DNA of 64,000 bases, from positions 23,924,332 through 23,988,331 of the forward strand of contig CM040746.1 of the NCBI GenBank assembly GCA_022829145.1. The letters run 5' to 3'. The position numbers and the translations under genes are program-made. This DNA comes from Albula goreensis. Taxonomy: Eukaryota; Chordata; Actinopteri; Albuliformes; Albulidae. The notes under the pieces were generated by a model. The model did not search any database. It had not been told where the DNA came from and worked only from the letters and a program-made list of their open reading frames with translations. Positions within the stretch are counted from its first letter, which is position 1. Each line of letters starts with the position of its first letter. Shown here piece after piece: positions 47,061 through 58,640 of this stretch.

Positions 47061-48820
47061 AGTACAAATTGCTTTCTGTCCCTAGCAACTGCTTAAACAA
47101 CTTTTTTTAAAATCCAGTGCAGGGGATTGGTGTCAGGTCTTCGTAACTCACATGAAGAAAACGATCTTTGCTGCACTAAAATTCTTACCTGTATGGAAAG
47201 TTTTAATGGGTTATTTGAAGTCAGCTTCTGACTCGCCCAATGTTTCTTGCTGGTGTTCTGATAAAATATCTAATCATAACACAATCTCCCTGTCCATGCA
47301 TGATTGAAGGTTCCTGAAATAGAATATAATAAGAAATACAACACAGCAGAAAAAGTTGCTTATGAAGACTCAACAGCAGTGATACGTGGGCAGGAGAGAA
47401 TAGTGCTCACTGGAGGGACGGCAATGGGGAAGTGATGTCTCCCAGACAACGAGTGTGTCATGTCCATGGGGGGTAAAACATTCTTTTTTAGCTATGAGAT
47501 AAAGTGCTTGAACATATTATAGTTTAAAATATGCATTATAATTGGATATATACACAGTATACACAATAAAGGGGCTTTTTAATACAAACTTTTTTTCTTA
47601 TCTCTTTTTTCTTCTAAACTGACACATTTCATAAACTTGATGTTTTCTTCTCACTGTTCCTGGTGCAAAGTGAACTTGCCGAACCTTCTCACTTCAATGT
47701 GTGGATTTAAAGAGTCTAATTTGCTTTGACACCATTTGAACTCCCACTGAGCTGCAAGAGAGCAGAAAGAGACTGGGAGGGCATGGGTACAGTGCACTCT
47801 CTATCTATAAGTAAAAAGTACAAGAGTAAACTGAAAGTGATATATCTTTGATATTTTTTATATATGTAAAGAATGATTGATATGGATACATTGGATTTAT
47901 ATACATATGTATATCGCATAAAACTTTACACTGCTTTGGTGAACCTCATTGGGGTCTTACGCTGCGTGGTGTGAGGTGTGTGCTATGTGTGGTGAGAACA
48001 TGTCATTATCATTATTGATGTCAAAGCAGACAGAGTAAGGGAGTCGGCTGAATTGCTGTGGAACAATCCAGACTTCATCCAAACAATAGCTAATGCTTCC
48101 TCCAACAGCATTACTGCTTCTAACAAACACCCATTATTTAAGTGGGTTATTGAAGTGCTCTCAGTTTTTAACATAGATGCTCAAACTATAGTGGAATTGT
48201 ATCGTATCAGGCAATATCAAACCCTGCAATGTCCAGCATTAAAATCATAACCCTATGGTATTATATATCCTTGTCATATTTAAGTAAATTACCTATTGCA
48301 AATTATCTAAAATGCCAGGTAAACAAATTGCCTTTCTATTTGACAAGCAAGCCAGCAGTATCACTGACCCAGCTGTCTATGCAACATGATGGTAAAATTC
48401 CTTAACCCATGGTATCATAGCACAACCATTTCCATACTTAGTTAGTCAAGTTTCAATACTATAATGTTACCTCTCTATATTGTTTTGCAGCCCTGTTCTT
48501 CAGGCTACTAATGAATTATCTTCATTAACATTATGATCTTATGCTAAGATTATAACCTAGCGTGAATATTATGCAGCCTCTTATAATTGACAAAGAGGTA
48601 GCTTGCTAATCAGAAACTCTATATCTGCCATGGCCCATACAGCCACTGAGGGATATTTTATGAAAGGGATTTTATTTTAAGCAAACTTACATTTAGCAAG
48701 GATAAGTATTCAAATTAAATCAAATGATGAGCTCGCTCTCACTCACCCTGTGATTCTTTTGAATTTCACTGGCTTGTGCATAAGTATTCCAAGCTGGTTG
48801 TGTATATATCTTTGTTTGTT
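47061..48820. other. AT-rich unique non-coding interval
   Basis: No gene or transposon recognised. Confidence 0.55.
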
Positions 48821-48867
48821 CCACATATATTAATGTTACACATTAATGTTAACATTAATATATGTGG
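48821..48867. repeat. Perfect 17-bp inverted repeat
   Basis: CCACATATATTAATGTT (48821-48837) and AACATTAATATATGTGG (48851-48867) are exact reverse complements around a 13-base loop that itself contains another ATTAATGTT. It can form a hairpin or cruciform. Confidence 0.9.
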
Positions 48868-48906
48868 ATACATTGTATATTAATATATATATGCATATAT
48901 ATATAG

Positions 48907-48908
<2 letters not shown>

Positions 48909-49001
<93 letters not shown>
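48909..49001. repeat. (TA)n microsatellite
   Basis: About 46 TA units without interruption. It is followed at once by AACATTAATATATGT (49002-49016), a copy of the right arm of the inverted repeat at 48851-48865. Confidence 0.97.
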
Positions 49002-49003
<2 letters not shown>

Positions 49004-49016
49004 CATTAATATATGT

Positions 49017-49659
49017 ATTTTATTAGTATATGTATATTAGTATAACATATACTATACTACTATACTATATATATCAGTGTTAATTTACTATATCAATGTT
49101 CATTCAGTATATATCAGTATAGATCTTCTATCTGATATGTAGAGAGAGATGAGTGAACAAAAACATACAAGGTGAACTGAAAGTACCAAGCTCAGTGGAC
49201 TTTTCCTCCAGCAACACATGAATATTAGCTGAGTTCAGGGATATTAAACTCAGTCAGCCAGCTGCTCATGTTGAAAAGCACATGTCATGTGAAGCTCACC
49301 ACATAAAATGTGGGCAGATATTCATGCAGATATTCACATGCTCATACAGACATACTCACTTTCACAGGCAGGCACATGCCTACATGGCTACGTGGGTACT
49401 CATCCATAAGTATGCACACTCTTGTGCTCAAACGCACCTTCAAAATGACGATCACACATTATATATATATAAATATATATACAAGCATGCACACACACAC
49501 ACCTCCATTGTAACGCACATAAAGATTGACAAAATATCTGTAGTTGAATTTTATGCCACTTCAAGCTGTGCACCAACTGCAGTGTTTTTATGTTAAGTGC
49601 GGACATATAATGTGTTGAAGCGGTCTGTGTGCTTTGATCCTGTGGTTCAGTGTGCCTGC
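49017..49659. other. AT-rich to mixed non-coding interval
   Basis: Degenerate TATA/ACTATAC words run to about 49130. A small TA/CA patch is at 49458-49502. A 104-residue + frame (49282-49596) reads His/Thr-rich from CA-rich DNA and is not a gene. Confidence 0.5.
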
Positions 49660-50000
49660 CGAGTGTTTTTCCCCCTACAGTTTGCAGAAATAATGGGTGC
49701 AAGGTAGACACAGTGGTTTGTTGCCATGGTGACACCAAGGAAACTAATTACCCGGTGGAGAGAAGATAAGGCCATTGGATAGAATGGAAGGATGCTTGTA
49801 GTGGAGATGAGTGAATCACTCGCATACTAGAATGAACGCTGTGGACGTGATTAGAGATGGGGGCCTGCCTGTTTCTGCACCTCACTGATTTGTGTCACCA
49901 TCTGTGTGTTCCTGCCGAAGGAGGTCTCATGAAAACGTAAATGCATGATTTAACCTGCAGTGCCATTGCAGCGATGTGTTAAAATATGTGCTTTATATTT
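49660..50000. other. Candidate conserved non-coding element with an X-box (unproven)
   Basis: Unique with GAAATAATGGG, GAAACTAATTACCCGG, CGTGATTAGAG and GTAAATGCATGATTTAACC, and an X-box-like site at 49720-49733. CpG is modestly retained. No exon signals. Confidence 0.32.
49720..49733. promoter_or_regulatory. RFX X-box-like site
   Basis: GTTGCCATGGTGAC matches the consensus of two half-sites (GTTGCC and GGTGAC) with a 2-base spacer. One of the three window sites in non-transposon DNA. Confidence 0.5.
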
Positions 50001-50862
50001 GATAAATGGTGTGAAATTACTTTGGCAATGAACACACTTTTTAACACTAATTAGTGTTTCTCAACAGTTCTGTAAAACCTGTGTTTGGTCCAGTAAATGC
50101 AGGGTGTTTCATATTAAGGATAAGTGTGTGTCTGCATGCTGAGTCACATTGACAACAAGATGAGAGGTGATATACCGCATCAGATGTAAGCACTCACAGC
50201 AGTGTGCCTCTGCAAAGTAAACCCAAACAGGAACACGTTTTCATACACTGCATCATCAAAAAATATTAGATCTTGCTGTGAGTGTGAACGTGAATTGACC
50301 TAATGGCAGACAGGTCCACCATCCACCAGGCACATACCGCCTCTGATATGTCCACACACACACCTTTACTCATAAACACACAATCTCACAACTTCATTCA
50401 CACACTCACACAAACATACACATACACATTATCTCGCACAAAGAAATGTGAACATTTTCTCTCACACAGAGCACAATCACACATAAACACACAAGATGCA
50501 TGCAAATATGCAAACATAAGACACATTTCAGATGCATGCAGTGTTCATGTGCAGACATGCTTCAGTTCCACACAGACATACAAGCATCCTCACTTCCATT
50601 CATGCCAGGTGTATTCTATTCAGTGTGAAAGCTCATTCCTTTTTCAAAAAATGAATTGGGTTATTTTTATTCTCAATGGTGAAAATTCTGTTCTCATTGT
50701 AACTCTTTATAAGAAAAAGTTCAGTGATGCTACCATATGCATTCATTAATGCTATGCAGATATGATGACAAGTGTCCTTTTAGTTTATAAAGGAAATCCC
50801 ACTTTCAAATGATTTGACATTTTCTGTTTGTCAAACATCCCCTGCTATCTGATGCGTCTGTA
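50001..50862. other. Non-coding interval with CA-rich patch
   Basis: Bases 50340-50600 are rich in ACACA/CACTC words, a decayed CA microsatellite. The 148-residue + frame across it (50303-50749) is His/Thr/Ser-rich and is an artefact of the composition. An octamer-like ATGCAAAT lies at 50500-50507. Confidence 0.55.
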
Positions 50863-50872
50863 TGTGTGCGTG

Positions 50873-50910
<38 letters not shown>
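50863..50910. repeat. (GT)n microsatellite
   Basis: About twenty GT units with two GC interruptions near 50869 and 50879. Confidence 0.96.
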
Positions 50911-50911
<1 letters not shown>

Positions 50912-51654
50912 CTGCATGTTTTATGTTGGGGGCAAAGAGACAGGTTTTGTTCTTCTATTAATGAAATACATAGACATGAAAGGGAGCTTCTACAATGAAA
51001 ATAAGTCACTGTTCTGCACTGTGGCACCAGACATTAATCAAGCATTCGTGTAATGGTAGCTTTTGCCTCATGGATCTGAAGATGGACATGCAAGGTTTCA
51101 TCCATTCCATAATGACCCCAATGCAGGACCTTTATTGCTGTAATGTGTCTGAGTGCTGGGCTGATGATACCTTTTTCCTCTCATATGAGATTCACCTGCT
51201 GCAGCATGAAAAGAGGAAAGAAAAATGAAAAACTTTCAGAAAGCCTATTTGCTTACCCTATCAAGAGGTGACAGAAAGGGTTTTTTAAAATAAATTAACC
51301 TACATTTGAAATGGGTTTTGTGCTTATGCATGTAACTATCAAAATTCAATTTTCTGTGGATAATTCTAATACATTTCAGACATAAGAATAAAAGTATTAG
51401 CATACATATGCTGGAAATAAAAAAAAATGAATAGAGAACTCAAGTTTGGGCTTATTAGCTGTGTGCCTGGAATGTGCTGGTGAGCAATTAATCATATTCT
51501 TGCTTTGGGATAGAATACTGATTCTCATCTCTCGCTCTCTCTCTCCCTCTCTGATAGTCAAGGAAAATGAAATATTTGCCACGTGTTTAAGCTTTCTGTA
51601 ACTTTTTTTAAGCATGCCTCTTTCCACAGCACCCCTCCCTAGTTAAATATGAGA
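50911..51654. other. Unique non-coding interval
   Basis: A short TC-rich tract lies at 51526-51552. No gene recognised. Confidence 0.5.
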
Positions 51655-51995
51655 TGTAGCTGGTGCCTTTGTAAAACAGGCACAACTGCATTTTGATTAA
51701 AAGGGCTGTAGTTAGCTGATGTGCTTAAAAGCTTATAGTGGGGAGAAGTGAAGGGAGGGGAACTGGCCAGTAGCACTGCTTCTCAGATGCTACATTTAAT
51801 TGCATGCTTTAATTTTGAGAGCGATAAGTGCAGTTTTTTATGCAATCCTTGAGTACATCTTAACGTCTTCAGATGGATTTCCGTCAGTATCTAATGTGTG
51901 GGCATTAGGCATTTTTCAAATTCTAATTGTGGATAATGTGCACTTTCTACACTTGAGATAAGCTGAAGCCCCCTGTCTATGCCATTGCATTTGGT
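51655..51995. other. Candidate conserved non-coding element (unproven)
   Basis: Unique with CATTTTGATTAAAAGGGC, ACATTTAATTGCATGCTTTAATTTTGAGAG and CTAATTGTGGATAATG words. TAAT and ATGC cores are frequent. Confidence 0.28.
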
Positions 51996-52944
51996 GCGTA
52001 GAAACCTCCCTGCAAGAGAATCTTTACATGTATGTAAAGTGATCATTTCTAACAATTCTCAATATGGTAAATATAAATAAATAACAGTTGGGGAAATAAT
52101 GAAAAAGCATTAATAAATGTTTAAATCTTGTTAATGACACTCATTTATCATGAGTTCATGCATTCAAATGTGAACATAAAGTGGAGTTCAGGATTTCCCC
52201 ATACTGCTAAGTCTTGCTTGATTTGAAGAAGCTGAAAAGCATGTATGGAAACATGTTTATATGATGATTCCTGGATTATTGTGAGGAGAGAAATGAAAAG
52301 TGAAAAATATATAATACTGTCTTGATTTTCTGACTCAAGAAATTAAATTTTGCATGAAAAGGACATCACAACGCTTTCATGAACACTGTGTGGGGATCAT
52401 ACCAGACATTAGCAAAGGGAGAATAATGTCTACAGTATGTTAGTGCAAACTCAGATTTAAAGCAAACATTGAATTTTCTTGTTGAGAGCAAAACCTTCTA
52501 ATTTGCTGAAATAGTCATTACTCCCTCATAAGGTGGCCAGAGGTAGCCAACATGCAGCGTTTTTCCATTGAAAGTACAATGTGCAGTTGACGTATGGTTA
52601 CTATTATTATTGCTTTACTCTTTCAGCCACAAATCATTGCTTCTTTTCATGTAACATGCAAGGCTGTGTTGTGCCTTTTGAAATGATTAAAATACAAAAT
52701 ATGCTTTTGTAATTGTACCATCACCCATATGATTTTCAGTGCAAGGACAGAAAAAGACATAGCTGAAAATTAAAATTCCATTAGAGGGGAAGGGTGGAAC
52801 GATGGATCAAATTTTCAGTGAGGGAGTTGTAGAGGTGGATCATGGAAAGGTAGGTTTTGCCTGTTGGAATGTGGGAATTTAGAGGCTTTGTCCTAAATTG
52901 GATGCTATAGGTGTCTGGCCCATCACATCTCCGCAATAGTTGTC
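51996..52944. other. AT-rich unique non-coding interval
   Basis: No gene or repeat recognised. Confidence 0.5.
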
Positions 52945-53060
52945 TCAACCAGTGGAACAAACCCAGATCATCTCATCAGCCAATGGAACAAGCTATAAGG
53001 GGCCAGTCAGCCAAGGAACAGGGATCTGAGGCAGATCAGTGTATGGAACAGGTTACATGA
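52945..53060 (+). repeat. Decayed minisatellite, 30-bp period, four copies
   Basis: The word GGAACA recurs at 52954, 52985, 53015 and 53045, each time after 'cagccaatg'-like bases ('accagtggaacaa', 'agccaatggaacaag', 'agccaaggaacaggg', 'agtgtatggaacagg'). The spacing is very regular (31, 30, 30) although the rest of each unit is strongly diverged. Confidence 0.7.
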
Positions 53061-53574
53061 GGTGCATGGCCTCTCTTAATGGCCAGCTTGTGTCACCAGG
53101 TTAATATTCGCTGCTGTCAGATTTGCCGTCTGTTTGCAGTAGATCATCCATTTCCAGCAGATGCCTGGGGTGATATAACCAGCTTGTATTTCCCCTGTGG
53201 TGTGATTCTAGTCGAGGTCCTTATCAAAATTCCGACTGAAACTTGACTGATATTTCTTGTACATATTTGGTATGTGCAACTGAATTCACATACTGTGTTA
53301 TACATATATTGTAATAATATTAAACTTGCCTTGTTTTTAAGCTTGATGCTTTTGACAAACGTGTGCAAATGGAATATAACATATTTAAATAGTTTTCCTA
53401 TTGCACTGTGCAGTTGGATATTGAATAGTAAAGAAAAAAGGTTAATTGGAGTCACTTCAAGCACAAAGCCTAATAGTATTTGATATCAAAAGCTGAAAGG
53501 GCCACACAACATGACAAGAACTTTAGTCTTTAAATACAATTATTTATTCTTTTAATCATTGAAAATGTACTTTA
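53061..53574. other. Unique non-coding interval
   Basis: No gene or transposon recognised. Confidence 0.5.
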
Positions 53575-53850
53575 GTTTGAAGTTACGGAAGCTGAAAGTG
53601 GTCGAGGGTTTGGACTTTTCCCCATTGCACTTCAAGGTTCCAAATGAAATGACATTTAGAGAGCGATAGCGTACATGCCCGCAGACTCCCCCCACCCCCA
53701 CCCCTGGGAAAGTAATGGCACAATAATATGTCCCAGTAGTATGGAGAAACTGACCTTTTCCTTTGAACGAAAACAGCTGCGATCTGTCCACCCAGCACAC
53801 GTTGCCGTGGCAATATGACCATTCACACATCTGACTCACTGATTCATCAT
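53575..53850. other. Candidate conserved non-coding element with an X-box (unproven)
   Basis: Unique, with CpGs (53587, 53603, 53663, 53670, 53680, 53769, 53781, 53800-53806), a C-rich patch at 53688-53703 and an X-box-like palindrome. No exon-like signals. Confidence 0.3.
53801..53814. promoter_or_regulatory. RFX X-box-like palindrome
   Basis: GTTGCCGTGGCAAT differs by only two bases from the perfect GTTGCCATGGCAAC palindrome and keeps both half-sites apart from the last base. Confidence 0.5.
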
Positions 53851-55899
53851 GGGTTGGGGGTGTTGTTTATTTTTGTTATTTCCCTTAATGTTCTCTCTGC
53901 CATTTGGAACGACTTCCATGACTGAGGAATTGTCCACTCCAGTGAATGCTGGAGTGCCGTGCTGGTTGTTTTCTGTATTAGCAACCTCTGTCTGATTAAA
54001 AGTATCAATCCAGGTGCATGAAACACTGTCCAGCTTTCTCTGATTATAGTCAGTATCTGCGGTCAGCTAAGGGCAGAACTGAGCCCTGCAAGACCGAGGC
54101 TATTACCCCTCCCAAATGTAAACCCATATCTGCTTTAAAATTTTAAGCTTGATACTGATTCATAATCAGTGCAAGGAGTGTTGTGTGTTGTGCTCATGAT
54201 GCTTCTAGGTGAATCCTAACAGTCATGTTCTCTGTCTTATTTGCTGAGTAGTTTTGTTTCCATGGAAACTGTTGTAGAAATTAACACAGGAAAAATTGAA
54301 TTGTGCACTTGAAATTGGTAAGGAGGAAAAAACATTTCCAACCCTTTGGTTGTTTTCGGTTTTATTTCTGAACTCATTTGTGCAATTTGTCAAGATTATG
54401 ATGACAGTGCTGCTTTAGAAAAAACAAAAAACTCCTTTTCCTTCAATAACAAGCTATGTTTGAGTATGGTATTCTCTTTATTCGTGTACATTTTACATGG
54501 ACTTTAAATAATGTTTAGCATGTACCAATAATTTTAATGATTTTCATTAATTATTTTCAGGAAATATATGTATATGACTATATTGATAAGCATGTATTGG
54601 TGATCACAGCAAGCACTGGGATGTGCCTGTGAAGACACAAGTGTGATTATTTTTTTCTGGGACTGCATATTCCACTCAGTAATTACGATTTTATGCATCT
54701 CACCATGTGTATGTGGATGTAGAAGCAGACTGTCATGTATACATGTTAGAGTAGTCATTGTAGTATTACTGTATTGTACCCCAGATGTTACTTTATCACA
54801 GCACTGTGAATATCTGCGTGTGGCAGATTTGTGATGGAATCAGTGTGTAACCAGGTATACTTTTTCACCCTTTGCCTTTGACAGTGATCACCCAGCCGCT
54901 GTGCAGATGAGGCTCTGATTTAGCCACAGTAATGTTCAAGTGCCAGTGCAGCACTTTGTCAATCCTAGACATGGATGAAATGGAAAAGCTAATCATGCAG
55001 GTGGTGATGATGTGTAACATCCTTTTTTTATTTAAGAAAGTCATAACTTGATCCCATGCCAACATATAGACAATGCAGCCTTGATATTTTTGGTCATTAC
55101 ACACCAAATTGTTTCTGGTTATTGACATTGTCATTGACTGTAAATTACTGTAATGTAATGTAATCTAATGGTATTTTTTTTCATCGATGAATGACAGATG
55201 TAGTATGAATGAAGAACGTGGTATCAGTTCATTCCATTACCATTGGGCAGCCTTGAATTGTAAAACCCCTCCATTGGTCTTATAAATAATCCTCTCAGGC
55301 CTATTGAGCAGTTTTCATGGTAAGTATACATGGTAGCTGGAGCCATTTGCCCCAACATTCATGCTTGATACAGCTTGAACTGACAATTATGAACGGCCTG
55401 AAAAGATAATAAAATGGCTTCAGGTATGGGTGCTCACATGCTATCAAGGTTTACCCTTGCTGATGCCAAAGTTTCAAAGTATGCTTAAATGGAAGTAAAT
55501 ATGTCAATGGATGATGGACTGGTGAACTGTCCAGTGTCTTCATGCCTTTTCCTCAGTGTAGCCTGGGATAGGCCATGCCCCCACAACCCTTGTTTGGATG
55601 GAGTTGGGAGAGATAAGGAATACGTGTCTTGACTAAAATATTTAGATCAAGGAATTAGAATTCGGGAAGCAGATGACAGTAGTGTTTGCACTTGTTCTGT
55701 TTGTAAAAGTGTGTCTGAAGGTGATTACTTGTACAGATGGGTTTCCAATCAACCATTTGCATGTTTTGTCCTTTTTTTGCAGCCGATGGGTTACTCATAG
55801 TTGCATTTCTGCCTCCACTTTGGTAACACCAGACGGGTAAATATGACTGCAGAATTAAGTATGGATTATAGTATGGCTTTGCCAGTGCTAGGAGCACTC
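53851..55899. other. Unique non-coding interval
   Basis: Apart from the palindrome at 54256 and a few TAATG words at 55149-55169, I see no gene, transposon or array. Confidence 0.5.
54256..54269. other. 14-bp palindrome GTTTCCATGGAAAC
   Basis: A perfect palindrome of the same length and layout as an X-box, but with T in place of G in each half-site, which weakens the RFX match. Confidence 0.35.
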
Positions 55900-56160
55900 T
55901 GATGACATAGCTCGATCTTAATTGGCTTTTTCACGCTGCGCTCACCTAATCACCCATATCAAACCCTTTCTGAAGAAAAAATAGGAAGCGGGAATCCTTA
56001 TTTCTGTGATTTAATTCACATCAAATTATATGGGATTTAGACAAGGGATTAAATTTTTACACATGTAAGAAGCCTTAGCCACTTAATTGAGGCTGCAAAT
56101 GATACTACAATTATTTTCTGAGTGAACCCATTTTTATTGCTTCACTACCTTTAGTTCACA
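55900..56160. other. Candidate conserved non-coding element (unproven)
   Basis: Unique with CACCTAATCACCC, GTGATTTAATTCACATCAAATTAT and CCACTTAATTGAGG. GTGATTTAATTCAC is a near-palindrome. Confidence 0.28.
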
Positions 56161-56599
56161 TCACTGATATAAACTTGTGTCTGCTCAGTGATTGTCCTTG
56201 GAGAGCAAACTTTTTTTTTCCATGATGAAAAATCAGGTGATGTCTGTAACTGATCTGTAAAATGATTGAAGCCAAAGCGTGCTCATTTTTGTTTTGTAAT
56301 CTGACAAATGCTCAGATAGTGTACTTACGACCATCTGAGAGGAGTGCATTGCAGAGTAGGGCTGCCTCAGAAAGAAATAGACTCAGAAGCCAGCAATGTA
56401 GCTCCACTATACCTTTGGTCCCTTTACACACACCTCCCATCTCAAAAGCACGAATGCATCTCAATGAGGAAGGACTGTCGGGGTTCAGTCTGCTCTCGGA
56501 CATTGATAATACTTCTCTTTTTATAATTTTTCCCCCTTTTCTTATTTTTTTCTTTCTTGCTTTTTGTTCTGATTGACAGCAAGAGAGGACAGGAAAGGT

Positions 56600-56900
56600 A
56601 GAATAATTCCTCCAGCGCTTCACAGCTGAGTGAGCTTGCTCTTTATGCTTACTTTTCTAATGGCGCCCAACAAATTGCATCTGTCTGCTGTGAAAACCTT
56701 GCCGAGTGAGTGCAGGTTCACAGCCAAGCTTGTCTTGTAAGAGCTGAAGCTGATGCATTCTGCTGCCTGTTACAAATAGCTCAGCTGACCTGATTGATAA
56801 GTGGCCAGCATTGATGTACCACAGTTCAAGTGAAGGGTTTTCTTCGTTAGTCATTGTACTTATTTTGGTGAACGGGAAAAAGGAGAGAAACATGGAAGGG
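56600..56900. other. Candidate conserved non-coding element (unproven)
   Basis: Unique, balanced, with TTCTAATGGCGCCC, CTGATTGATAAGTGG and a CAGCTGACC E-box. The flanks are T-rich. No coding frame was recognised. Confidence 0.3.
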
Positions 56901-58439
56901 AGAACAGTGCAGGGTAGAATTATTCGGAGACATCAGGGGCAACAATGTGTCTTTTCACTACCGAGTTGCGTGATACATAGATTCATCTTCCCAATGTCTG
57001 AGTGATTTGGGGTATGGGGAGTTTTCTATTGGTTTTCCTCTTGATGAATAGACTGAAAGTTCCAGTTTCGAAAAGTTCTGTGCTTGTGTCTCCTTTTAAT
57101 ATGTCTGTCCTTAAATGTTCATCTCCAGAAACTTTACAATAATATAGCACACATTTATGCAACTGTAAATTAAGTCCAGTACACACAGTGATGTAACCCC
57201 CACCCCACCCCCCCAAGACAGTCAAGTGGTCTACATTAGCTCTACATCGTCACTTGTTCAGAGTGGTGACATGTTGTTGTCATCAGGGTCTACGCCTGAG
57301 GTTATATATTTCAAGAAATTTGGGGAGCATTCTTTCGCGTAGTCATTTAGCTTTGAGTACACATTCTTCTCAACAAGGTTTTTTTTTTCTAAATATAACA
57401 GAAAAAATTTTCTAGACATGTCATACAATCATACTGGCAACACTTCCATGTGGCTAATTATATTTAAACATAATTGAGAATTATGCAAAATACATATTAA
57501 GAATGTTCCAAGTGACATTATTGAAACAGACGATGCTCACATTAACACAACCATTCAAATTCCCTCAACTGCAATGACAAAACTGAACAACATTTACAGG
57601 CTTTTGCAAAAATATTTCTGACATTGCTCTGTGAGACAATGACATAAAATCACATAATCTGCTACATAATCAGCAACAAACTACAGTTTAAAATTTATAA
57701 AATTATTGCAAAAGACAAAATCTTGTGAAAATATTTTTGAAATTCTATTATACAAGTGTTTTAAGATCAGAATCCACAGCTACTTCATAACAAGTGACAG
57801 ACACTCTTGTGCTAATTATATCAGGATTTAGTTTTGATATGTGAGGAAAATATTTACAAAATGTCTCCTCAAAGCTCAACTTTTTTTTTATTTTATTTTG
57901 TCATTTATTGCTTATCTCATAAAATTCAAAAATCATGCAAAAATATCTCTGAGAAATAACACAGAAATAAAACTTTATTTTTTGAGTTAAAACGTTTTTC
58001 CAAAATTGAAATAGTTTTTCATTGCTGTAGTGCCCAATGCATTGAAGCCATTAATTACAATGTATTTCCCCTTGCACTACAGAAGTTACTGAACACTTCC
58101 CCTTGACATTTTAAGAAAAACTTTTGAGTCACTGTTTTGACTATTGATTTAATTCTGTGTCAAATTACCTTACCCTACATGACAATTTTGAAAGTTCAGG
58201 TTGGCCTAATAGTTGGTTGCTCTCCAAAACAAATTCTTACAGCAGATTGCTCACTATGCCAGATATACATTACATTCTACACTGCATTAAAGGGCGTGTC
58301 AACTGTCAGTCAAATGGCTGCTTTTTCATTGCTATTGCTGTTGTTGCTTTTTTGACATTGACATTGCCTTAGCAACTAACAGGTAGTTGTTTCTGTATAT
58401 GGCTTTCTTCTTCTCATAAATTTGAGTTCTTTAATATCC
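56901..58439. other. AT-rich unique non-coding interval
   Basis: A C-rich patch lies at 57198-57214 and long AT-rich DNA at 57360-58130. No gene or repeat recognised. Confidence 0.55.
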
Positions 58440-58640
58440 CAAAGGCCAGCTTTCTTGAAGTAATATGTCAGACATAACAGTTGAGCTTTCTGCCTGACAC
58501 ACTGCCATAGCGACCATCAGACTCCTTCTCACTTTAGGGTAAAGAAACGGCAGAGGAAAAGGTCGCGCTACTCAGGCTTGGCAGCTGATATTTCTTCTGG
58601 ATTCACAACCTCAACTTCTTAGCAAGCAGAGGGTATTTAC
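58440..58640. other. Candidate conserved non-coding element (unproven)
   Basis: Unique with CATAGCGACC, AACGGCAG and GGTCGCGCTACTC, CpG retained, and no exon frame. Confidence 0.22.

Noticed and set aside
50303..50749. 148-residue + strand frame rich in His and Thr
   Set aside because: The residues come from a decayed CA-rich patch. The composition explains the frame.
55141..55170. Second L2 tail, suggested by TAATGTAATGTAAT
   Set aside because: The conserved block that should precede the tail is absent, and only two to three units exist.
57600..57625. Tc1/mariner-like terminal sequence 'cttttgcaaaaatatttctga'
   Set aside because: It resembles the known end only loosely. No inverted partner was found nearby.
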